Origin: Bugula neritina
Taxonomy: Eukaryota; Bryozoa; Gymnolaemata; Cheilostomatida; Bugulidae
DNA: 64,000 nucleotides
Assembly: GCA_964035545.1 (NCBI GenBank)
Contig: OZ037765.1
Location: 11,092,698-11,156,697, forward strand
Reading direction: 5' to 3'
Below, piece after piece: positions 54,801-64,000 of the stretch. The translations under genes were made by a program, and so were the position numbers. The first letter of the stretch is position 1, and each line of letters begins with the position of its first letter. The notes beneath the pieces are model-generated. The model was not told the DNA's origin, made no database searches, and worked only from the letters and a program-made list of their open reading frames with translations.

Positions 54801-57800
54801 CCCTTCAGTATGTGAGTAAGCTAAACATGTGGATTTGACTTCAACAATCATTGGTGCATGCAAACTGTTTGTCAACATGAGGTATTATTGACAGTGAATC
54901 ACGTATTGCTACACTTTCCCAACCCAACATGCCCCTTATATCAATAGTATGCTAACAATAAACAATCTCGCAACTGACCACATGCTCTGTTTACTGAACT
55001 GCTAGTCTATGGTGCTAATTTATGACGTATATTCTGTTATTTTTGTGTAGCATCTTCTTTGACGAGTGCGATGCTATATTTCTCAACTATACTTGGACTA
55101 ATGAGAAGCTGGTCAACTCTGCCATAAATAGCGGCACCAGACTTCATGATGTATTTGTTGGCATTGATGTGTTTGGTAGAGGAATGATTGGCGGTGGTGG
55201 TTACAACACCAAAGAGGTAAGATAATTCTATATTTCTATATTTAGAAAATAATAGGTTGATTCAGTTACCATGATTTCTAAACAAATGATATCATTGGCA
55301 ATAATAGCTCTTAATGTTTCCAAAATGATGTTTTCTTTACAGCATTTAATGTGTACTATTCATGTAATTACAGGCATTGGCCTTAGCAAGAAAAGCACAG
55401 CTGTCTATTGCGCTGTTTGCTCCTGGCTGGGTGTATGAAGTGAACGGATCCAGAGAATTTGATGCTAATGAAGAAAGGTATTTGCACATTGCTCAGCAAA
55501 TATTTTGTGTTGTTGTGCTACCCTTTCGTAATATGATAATAAGTGTGTTGTTGTCCTGAAAAAACCTAATCAACATGTGATGTATGCAGCACTGTGTCAA
55601 ATCATTCCTTTTCCTTTCTCAGCTGTTGGGTATTCCCAAAATATCCCCTCTATTTATAGTCTGCGTAGCCTTTTGCATTGCTAGTGGTAATTTCTTATTG
55701 AATTGAGGTTATTCAGTGTGGTATGTTTCCAACCTATGTCTGCTAACAATATTGTCTTGTGTCGTATAGCTCTGCTCCTAAAACTCTGATTGCTTGCTCT
55801 ATGATTTCTGTTGCTGCTTCATTGGAATTATTCATTTATTTTAGCGTTTTTAGATTCTGGTACTACCTCAGACCCTACTTACCAATGCACGTCAGCTGCA
55901 GCCTGCCACTCTCATCTACGTTCTGCCAAGGATGGGGCAAAAGAACTTACATGCATGGACAGGTAAATAATCTACCTTATTTCATCATATTGCATAGGTG
56001 TGACTTGTGTATACTGTCTTCACGTGTGACGCCATTTCACCCAAATATCAAACAATGCGCATACCAGATTATGCTGATAAGCTGCTTTTTCTTATTGGGG
56101 GGACAAAGTGTACAAATACATTTTTTCTTATCAATAAATAACAACTCAATAGGTAGCTTGCAAAGTTGGCCAGGGATGTTGAGCACCCTATTGTCTAGTT
56201 GAAAGCGCATGCTCTAGATAAATAAATTAGATCTTGACACTAAATGATTTGCATGGTTGCAAATTCACACCTGATGGAGGTGTATTCAGAATCTGTAATA
56301 CTAACTGACTGTGCAGCGATTAGCCCTGGCACTTACTTATATGTGACATTAAGTGGCAATACGATTTGCATTATTATAATCTCGTTATTAATAGGCAGTA
56401 TCAAATGATCCATGGAGCAATTTGAGTATGCAGCAACCTCAGCCCACATTGACACACAGTGAAATGGGATACAACCCTCATCAACAATACAAATGGCTAC
56501 ACTTAGAGGATGGGTTTTTGGGAGGTGGATCTATGAGATTTGTTGGCCGATTACCCAACTCTGGATCTCCATTAACATATAGGTGAGCTGTGACTGCAAT
56601 AATAGAAATATTATATGTTTGCGCAACAATATATTTTCGTTCTGTAATATTTTAGGCTAATTTATTGTCATGTTATTTTAGACTGTTTGACACAGCAATC
56701 AACATGAGTTCATCAGTATATGTCAGTTACTCACTCAAGCAAATGCATATGGATGCTGGAGCCAACCTCTTCATTTACCTTGTGTTGAATAAGGTAAGTT
56801 GCACAGTGCCAGCTTCTCACATGCAAAAAGTTGATTTTCAAAAGTTTTCGTTCGTGTCATTACTCTTTTTTTAACGCTAATAACATACCTGAAGAACATT
56901 TATTTGTTTTATTTCCTATAGTCTCTGTCGCAATAATTGTGTACTAGTAATGATTAGACAAATCCTTATTCTCAGGTGATAGAGAACATAACTCTTCATC
57001 AATGCTGTAGGTTAATCAACCGCTTTTTACTTGATGCCTATAATGTGTGCTATTTCAAAATTTTTAGGATGAAGGTGAAAAGGAAAAAAGAATATTGCTG
57101 CCAGTTGAGCACACTGTTACAACAATATATGCAGGGGGTGACAACGATACCACACTGCAATGTCTAGACGACTTAGATATTCCTCCAGCACTCCAGTTAC
57201 CAGTTAGCAAGGGGAGGGAATACAATCAGTGGCAATGCAGGTAGGGACTTTGAATATTGCTATCAATCAGCTGTCTTGAGTGTAGGATTTTACTCGTTAC
57301 CTTGCACTCACAGCTTTTACGATTGAATAAATTGACAAACTTCAACACTGTTACATTGAACCTTCTTTGGCAAAAAAATTGGGTATCGCCAGTTTCATTC
57401 ACGTTTGTAATGCATATACTACAATTTTCTTGTATGGTATGGTGCGGTTTCGTGTACTGATGTTGTGTGATGTGTTTTACAGAGTCTTCCACATAGATAT
57501 GGATATACTTGATGGTAGTATCCTTGATGAAGTTGGTTTAATGGCATACACAGATAATGAGGAGCCACTTATGTTGAACGTTCTATTGGGCAACGTACAA
57601 ATTATTTCTGCTGAAGATGTCACACTTTGCCCATCCTCTGTAATGAATATAACATGTGACCAAGTTACCATTGATAATCTCTCCACACGTTCAGATTTGC
57701 TTCCTAGTGAAGAATCTGGAGCAAAATCTCTTTCAATGAGACTGCGATGGCTCCAACCAGAAATTATGGCTGACGTTACATCATACCATATATGGTAAGT

Positions 57801-58134
57801 TTATTACTTTCATTATAATTAACTTGAATGTGTATAGCTTTTAGAAAGTTATGTTGCAATAAGATATATAATATAATATTTTTCGACCTCGCTGTTTTAG
57901 ACTCCTACTATATATCGTGTCTGGTACATAATGATCTTATTTTTGTTTTACAGGTACTCATTGAATGGTGCAGATAGAGAATGGCTTGGCTCTACATACA
58001 GCAACAAATCGTATATTACTAACCTTGATGTTCATGGTGAACATGGTTGCATTACCTTTACTGTTCAGCCACAGTACAAATCAGGAATCATTCAAGATAT
58101 AAACAAAGCAGGCACATATTCTTTTAAATACTAA
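51857..58134 (+). CDS. ENGASE: cytosolic endo-beta-N-acetylglucosaminidase (GH85)
   Basis: Exons 51857-52047, 53334-53482, 54255-54409, 54525-54673, 55051-55216, 55374-55477, 55854-55962, 56395-56582, 56682-56793, 57068-57240, 57483-57794, 57954-58134; 662 residues against 743 in human. It cuts the chitobiose core of free N-glycans released during ER-associated degradation, leaving one GlcNAc. Landmarks in order: LVCHDMAGGYLEDRF, FYHWHLVDSFVYFSHH, VPVLGTFITEWEDG, and the catalytic Asn-x-Glu in GWLINIENEI (N159, E161). VIWYDSVTVNGDLTWQN, FLNYTWTNEKL and GIDVFGRGMIGGGGYNT follow. The C-terminal half is beta-rich, as in other GH85 proteins. There is no signal peptide, as expected for the cytosol. 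The start is the first ATG after the acceptor at 51782, in frame with a typical N-terminus. A poly(A) signal AATAAA is at 58158. Confidence 0.97.
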
Positions 58135-58670
58135 AATTTATTTTACAACCTTGTAAAAATAAAAACTGAGCTTGCATGTTTTCTAGTATGAATTGCGTTT
58201 ATATTTTGGTGGATATTCAAATGTTTATTTTTTTAGCAACTGTTCGTTGTCAATAGGCAACAATTCTACTGTAGTTTATTTGTACATTATACACTCAGCT
58301 GGTCTTTCATGGATCTTTTTTGATCACAAAATACTATAAAATCAGCTTGTAAATACTTTTAAGTCTAAAGAAATTTTCCTGTTTTAGTCAGTTCTACATA
58401 CCTGTGGTGACCTCACTTTTATAGACATATTTGCCCAAAATATTATCTGCTAATCTAGGCCGTATTTCAGCAGTAATTTTTGCTGCAATGTAAAGTTAAT
58501 TTATATTTTTGTGTATGCATTATAAATTTGCTGCCTATTCCATTGATCCTCAGGATGTTTTACTCATCCATGAAAATTTGTTTTATTCTTTTTTATTGTG
58601 ATTCATGTCTTAAGAATAGTTTTCTTGCTTTTAATTTATCTATGTGATGCAGGAAAGTTTTTACATAGGG
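58135..58670. other. convergent spacer between ENGASE and YAE1
   Basis: 536 bp without a gene. AATAAA at 58158 serves ENGASE; AATAAA-type signals on the minus strand near 58580-58595 could serve YAE1. Confidence 0.6.
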
Positions 58671-59260
58671 CTACATGGTTTTATTTTTCTGAGATTTATA
58701 AACAAATATAGTAGAAGTAATGAAATTGGTTATTGTACTGATAAGTTTAGAATAGTCTTGCAACAATTCACTTGGCTGAAAATCCTTTTTAGAACTTCGT
58801 TCTATATCACATTCCATGTAGACTTTCAAGCTTTGCTCAGCATTACTGAGTTCACTTAGCAACCTTCCAAGTTCTTCATCATTTACAAATCCTTGATATA
58901 AAGTTTGCAATGAGCAAAGCCTGCCTCTCAATTTTCCCAATTCCACTATAGTATTGAAAGAGGTATGAAAACCTCTAGAGAAACCAGCTTGCAGTCTCGA
59001 ATCACATTCTTCTGTTGCACCTTCTCTCAGGCCAATGGTGTATCTAAAAGAGATAAGAAATCCTCATTTTCATGCAAAGCAAAAATTGAAAGACCTTTAA
59101 AACTATTGTATTCTCACTAAAGCAGAAAACAAGAAACTGAGCTGATCAAATCTTTAAAAAAATGAATTTACCTTTGTTGACTAATCTGTTTCCAAGATTG
59201 TTCTGTTATTTGAGCAAGATTAACATCATCTGAAACTTCATCATCCTCCAAATCACTCAT
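58671..59260 (-). CDS. YAE1: YAE1, adaptor for ABCE1 iron-sulphur maturation
   Basis: Exons 59260-59172 and 59043-58671; 153 residues. After an acidic N-terminus (MSDLEDDEVSDD) comes the Gly-spaced Yae1 motif: RYTIGLREGATEECDSRL then QAGFSRGFHTSF. It is followed by ELGKLRGRLCSLQTLY, matching the YGRLRGTLSALLSW block of human YAE1. With LTO1, YAE1 recruits the ribosome-recycling ATPase ABCE1 to the cytosolic Fe-S targeting complex. The human protein (226 residues) has a longer tail; this one is close to the fungal length. LTO1, which has a similar but longer Gly-x3 repeat, is the main alternative; the LRG block argues for YAE1. Confidence 0.85.
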
Positions 59261-61869
59261 AAATCAACCAGTAACCTTAAATAATAAAATACAAATAGTT
59301 GTCGACTGCATCACATTTAGCACTTATATAACTTGTGTGCAGACTTTTAAATCCAAAGTATGATAAAGACTATCAATGTGATTAGATAATAGTTTTATGT
59401 AAAATTGAGCGCCTACCGCAAATTTAAATTTACATTTTAGAGAAAACAAAACCAGAAAGACTGCAATTCAGTACCTGACCATATTTGAGCATAAATATGC
59501 AAGAGCTTTGTCTAATATGTTGCAAAATTTACTGCTATACCCCTAATTAATGTCTAAAAAATTGTTGGTCTAGAAATAATATTAATAACAAAGAGTGAAG
59601 TCTGTAATCACGAACCCCAAAATTTTAAGCCTTTTATGAAATTTTCTGGAAAAGCATCAAGTACAAAAACATATTTTTAAACAATGCAACTTTTTTTTGC
59701 ATAACCACTTTGGTAGAGATTGCATTGCACTCAACAGGTTTACAAAATTATGCACCAAAGTTATATAAACACTATGTTACAAATTATAGCACAGCTCTGT
59801 TATTTTACACCAAAATCCAAGTTCAGAATCAGGAATCAGCAAAAAATGTAGGACGTGAAGAAGGGCTTACAATAGAAACAGAGAAGATCAGACCTTCATA
59901 AATTAAAATGAATTGTATTTATATAAGAATCATTTTTGCAATTGTTTTTTAAAATACCTGTAATCAACTATTTTTGGCAATTTTTTCATGAGCTAGACAA
60001 ATCAACTGTATCATTAAATCAACTATTTTTTGGCAAACTTTCTATGATGGATTCATGAAAAGTTAATTGTTAGATAAAAGAAATGAGCTTTAGTTTTATT
60101 GCAGTATCACTCCAAAAAAAACTTAGACTGTTCAAAGAAGTAAACTAATTAATATATCTATTTAAAGTTTTGAATAACAAACACCAGCAACTTATTTTAG
60201 CAGGAAATTACAATTGGCAGATTCAAATGGTTGTTTGAAACTGCCAAAAGCTTGTATTATTTGGATACAGGTTAGTGTTGTCAACTGCATCTGTGAAAAC
60301 ATTCACAAAAGTCATTGCTATTGTGTGATGTGGTAGATGTTTCTATTGCCTTTTGCCTTAAATTCTTTTTTCACATATAAAAAGTACTAAAACTCTTTTA
60401 GCATTTAACTAGGCATATCAACAACTTTGGGTAGTTGTCGTAAGATTACCTTGGTTTAATATGTATGACACTATGCGAGATAAATATTTTAGGCTGCGAA
60501 ATAAAATAATATTGTTCAACTTCTGTACAGTTTTTTACACTAGGCTAGGCGTACATCTTGGCCAGGGCTTATGGCCAGTCCACTAGCAATTCACATTAAT
60601 AATATTGATCCAGTTGTAAACCCAACTAGAATGACTTAGCTTAAGATCAGCTAGCAGGCTATGTTACCAATTATTTCTAGATATTAAGCTACCCAGCCTG
60701 TTGCATAATAGAAAACTTGGAATTTCTATAATCATACATGGCTATGCTAAAATTCCTCTATATATAACAAGCAAATTGTGAATACTTATAATACAAGTAG
60801 TTAATATACAGTAAGACAACATTGCTAGGTATTAAGGTTCACAAGGTTTCACAGTTGTAAAAGAACCAGGTAGGCAAAGTTTTTTAAAAGTTGTTAACAA
60901 TTTTCTTCAGATCTTATAGATCAAATAATAAAGATAAAACTCAGCCTGTGTGCCTTCTCTGGCCTAGTAGTGTTTTTGAGTTTTTGAATAAACGAGCAAA
61001 GTGGGCAATAGCCTCAGACTTTACTTATGTTCCCAGAAGCAGCTGGAAGTAATCAACAACTGAACATAAGTCACAAGGACCAAGGGTAAAACTCTTCAAC
61101 TTCTTTCTAATAAGAGAAAGTTTAACTGCTTTGATTACCTTGCGCACATGAGAAAATAGCTTTATAAAAAGAGAAGACAACCTTGAATTGGATTGTCACA
61201 TCTAAATTTTGCTTGACACTAGCTGATGCCTTAATAAAACCTTAGATCAACTTGTAACAACCGTGCAAGCTATTTTGTGGGATATCTTAATAAAATGGGC
61301 TTGAAAAATCAGCTTTTCGAAATTCACATCAAGCAAACTCTAAAGTCTTATCACAGACAACACCATTTAAATTATTAAATACTAAAAGTTCTAAAAACTT
61401 CTTAGATATATTACCAACACAGAAATAAAAATTTAATGCTTACACCAGGGTTCATATATAAGATAGTGGCTATTATGAGGCACTATCATTTCCAGTAAAG
61501 CTCAGAAAATAGTGTATATTTACAAAATACAAAAACTTATTATATCAGCCTATAGAAACAATCATTCTGAGAATGCTGGTGTTCAAGGTTTGATTAGCAT
61601 TATGAACTTTGTCTCAAACTACTCTGGTAAGATAAAAATGACTTGAAGCTTTTAATATATCAAAGGAACAACTAGCATCATAATTATGAATATGACCATG
61701 CTTATTATTTCATTGCATTCTAATTATTGCTATAAGAATTGTTGTTGATTCAATGATTGAAAATATATCCATTAACATTATGATTTTTATCCTCATTCTT
61801 ATTATGATTAGGTTAGCATTACACTAATAGTGTCACAGATTATGTCATGATTATGTCATTGAATACTGT
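59261..61869. other. YAE1 upstream flank, no gene seen
   Basis: AT-rich DNA with only short, unconvincing frames. A local duplication (AATCAACTATTTTT...GGCAA) occurs at about 59965-60040. Confidence 0.5.
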
Positions 61870-62363
61870 CATGGCGTCCGGACGTGTTTTCTGAGTGCTC
61901 TCCCGAAAGTTTCCAAATTTCCTTGCATCAAAACCTGCTATTACCAGTATATGCCTTCAAGGAGCTGTTGCCTACAGAGATTTGATTTGGACACCGGTAG
62001 GGTTGGGTGTGCTATCGTGAGAAACAGGCACCAAGAGTTGGCTTGCTAGCTCTGTCTGCGCCCAGTTGAACCTTAGCAGTGGTTGAATCTGGCTGGACTA
62101 TTGCGGAGGAAGTGTGGTGAACTCTTTCCTTGTCTTCAATACTAAACTTATACTAATACTATACTTAACAATTAACTATACTATACTACTAACATTATTA
62201 TTATAACTTTAACCAACTTATTATTGTTCCTTTTCCTTTCCATACCCTCCTTTCTCTTTATAAGTTTATCACTACTAGTTATACTATAGTACTCATACTG
62301 TTAAGTGTATAATATTATTTATGTTAATACTTATATTTCTCATTCTATCTCTTTTATTTTAAT

Positions 62364-63215
62364 ATGCCCCCCAAAACGCAAACAAGAAGAGGTCGTGTGG
62401 ACAGTGTTGCCTCTGGTGATACTGCTAGTAGCAGGAAAAATACTGAAAAATCAAAATGTGAAAAGTGCAATAAAACCCTGAGTGACTTAACGATCGAGTG
62501 TGAGTCCTGCTTTAACTGGTTTCATATTAGATGCGTGGACTTAGATGCGAGTGACATGAACACAATTGAAAAGAGGGGAATCCACTGGTTTTGTGATAAG
62601 TGTGATCATGTTCTCAAATCGATTGACTCTAGGTTTAAAGCATTAGAAACAAAGCTTGAAACTTTTATTGACACACAAGAGTCCAAGAGTGATGAAACAT
62701 ATGCTAGTGTAGTTTCCAAAATTGAAAAATCTGAAGGTGTTTTAAGCAGGCATCTAAATGACCAAGAGAAATGTATAAAAGACCAAGAAAAACAAATAAA
62801 AAATCTTAGAAATGATTTATCAACTGAAAACAGAGCGAGGAATGTCATCATATTTGGCATTAATGAGGGTGAATCATCCCCTGCTGACACAGTCGAACTG
62901 GTAAATTCTATGATTTCTGAGTGTAGTTTTATGTTTAATGCCACAAAATCTAATACTATTAGACTAGGGGCTAAAAAAGTAGATAAACCTCGACCTGTTA
63001 GACTCTCACTTGACTCAGAGTTTGACAAGTGGGAACTTTTAAAACGTATTAACAATCTCAAAGTACCAGGTACTTTTGCACGCCTAGACTTAACTAAAGA
63101 AGAGCAAAACAAGGATTTTCAGTTGAGGCAACAGTTAAGAGACGTAAGAAAACAGGATCCTCTAAGCACATACAAAATACAGAAAAACCAAATAGTCAAA
63201 ATATCTACAGATTAA
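62364..63215 (+). CDS. LINE ORF1 protein with PHD-type zinc finger and coiled coil
   Basis: 283 residues. A PHD-like finger spans residues 32-80: C32, C35, C46, C49, H54, C57, W75, C77, C80. A predicted coiled coil follows (about 85-155). Then comes an RRM-like region opening RNVIIFGINEGE at 159 and a basic C-terminal part with RLGAKKVDKPRPVRLSL and WELLKRINNLK, as in L1/CR1 ORF1 proteins. ORF1 proteins of this class bind element RNA and act as nucleic-acid chaperones; PHD fingers occur in ORF1 of some CR1-type LINEs. The start is the first ATG in the frame, in the context TTAATATG after a long T/A-rich leader. Confidence 0.9.
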   Translation: MPPKTQTRRGRVDSVASGDTASSRKNTEKSKCEKCNKTLSDLTIECESCFNWFHIRCVDLDASDMNTIEKRGIHWFCDKCDHVLKSIDSRFKALETKLETFIDTQESKSDETYASVVSKIEKSEGVLSRHLNDQEKCIKDQEKQIKNLRNDLSTENRARNVIIFGINEGESSPADTVELVNSMISECSFMFNATKSNTIRLGAKKVDKPRPVRLSLDSEFDKWELLKRINNLKVPGTFARLDLTKEEQNKDFQLRQQLRDVRKQDPLSTYKIQKNQIVKISTD

Positions 63216-64000
63216 TTAGCATCAATGCAAGATCAATCAAAGGTAAAATTGCTGAATTACAAGCTATAGCCTCTGACTACGATGTGATGTCTATCACTGA
63301 AACTCATTTAAACCCATCCTATGCTAATGCTCAAATCTTCCATCCAAATAACAAACTGGTTTACAGAAAAGATAGGAATGAATATGGAGGGGGTGTACTA
63401 ATAGCTGTTAATTCGCAAATCTCACATTCTCCAATAGATATACCATCTGAAGCAGAAATAACAGCAATCAAGTTTAATTTTGAATCTAACGTAGCTCCTT
63501 ATATTTTGGTAACATACTACAGACCGCCTTCAACATACAACATTAAACCACTTGTAGATTACATGTCAAAAATCAAAAAACTTTTTCCAGGGTCAACAAT
63601 AGTTCTAACTGGCGATTTTAATTTACCTGGCATCAATTGGAATGACTTCACTTTCTCTAACAGTTGGAGATCTTTTTACAATGACTTCATAGATTTGTTA
63701 TCGGAATTAGACATGGATCAAATTGTTAATGAGCCAACTCATATAGCTGGCAATATACTTGACCTTCTTTGCACTAATTCTAAACATTTAATTTGCGACT
63801 TAAATGTAATCCAACCAGGCGTCAGTGATCACTTTATGATTGAATGCTCAATAAAAGCACCCCAAAAGTTTAAAGAAAGTGTAGAAGATAGTTATACTTT
63901 TGTGTATCACAAAATAAATAGAAACGGTTTTGATTCCTCAATGGCAGCCTTGCTCTCAGAAGTGAACTCTCTAATAAACGATATACAGCCCATTGATACT
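63098..64000 (+). CDS. LINE ORF2, apurinic-like endonuclease domain, partial
   Basis: Open from 63098 to the window end with no stop, in the -1 frame relative to ORF1 and overlapping it by 118 nt. Endonuclease landmarks in order: SINARSIKGK, VMSITETHLN (catalytic Glu), EYGGGVLIAV, VTYYRPPST, LTGDFNLPGINW (catalytic Asp/Asn), LDLLCTNS and VSDHFMI (Asp-His). The domain nicks target DNA for target-primed reverse transcription. No ATG precedes the domain; the first Met lies inside VMSITETH, so the start mechanism is unclear. Confidence 0.9.

Larger units (their letters stand above)
61870..64000 (+). mobile_element. non-LTR retrotransposon (CR1/jockey-like LINE), 5' part, cut by window end
   Basis: A CpG-richer 5' UTR of about 490 bp (start near 61870, approximate) precedes ORF1 (62364-63215) and the endonuclease part of ORF2 (63098 onwards). 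Both frames are undamaged, so this is a young and perhaps active copy. The reverse transcriptase lies beyond the window. Confidence 0.9.

Overview
This is a piece of an AT-rich, intron-containing animal genome. Every multi-exon gene has GT...AG introns with good donors, and I could follow the reading phase from exon to exon for eight protein genes. A C4-methylsterol oxidase (lost in insects and nematodes, which cannot make sterols) together with high gene density (eight genes in about 59 kb) points to a non-ecdysozoan invertebrate, probably marine. The phylum cannot be decided from this window.

Layout. (1) 2-12801, +: a TMC (transmembrane channel-like) protein, 19 coding exons, possibly with an alternative last exon at 15683. 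(2) 16535-19803, +: methylsterol monooxygenase MSMO1, 8 coding exons. (3) 20247-23073, -: thymidylate synthase TYMS, 6 exons. (4) 23770-25182, -: a SMYD-type MYND/SET lysine methyltransferase whose whole CDS is one exon. (5) 29897-32862, +: a Canopy-3/4-like ER protein, 5 coding exons. (6) 33084-47164, -: JMJD6, 9 exons spread over 14 kb. (7) 51857-58134, +: cytosolic endo-beta-N-acetylglucosaminidase ENGASE (GH85), 12 coding exons. (8) 58671-59260, -: YAE1, 2 exons. (9) about 61870 to the right edge: a non-LTR retrotransposon with a PHD-finger ORF1 and an intact endonuclease in ORF2, cut by the window end.

The eight genes are housekeeping genes of unrelated pathways: sterol synthesis, dTMP synthesis, ER folding, lysyl hydroxylation, free N-glycan breakdown and ABCE1 Fe-S maturation. 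I see no functional cluster. Convergent pairs are MSMO1/TYMS, CNPY/JMJD6 and ENGASE/YAE1. Divergent pairs are SMYD/CNPY and JMJD6/ENGASE.

The less ordinary content is in the non-coding DNA. There are very long CA/GT arrays in TMC introns, one only ten bases from a 5' splice site. Several blocks mix the triplet ACT with its own reverse complement AGT; these lie beside the 5' ends of MSMO1, SMYD/CNPY and JMJD6. Other items are a 63-bp near-perfect palindrome, a 126-bp intronic hairpin in TYMS, a fold-back element with 15-bp sub-repeats in JMJD6 intron 1, a decayed LINE tail, and three promoter-like CpG-bearing segments. I found no novel multi-gene system; the findings below are mostly regulatory or mobile-element observations.
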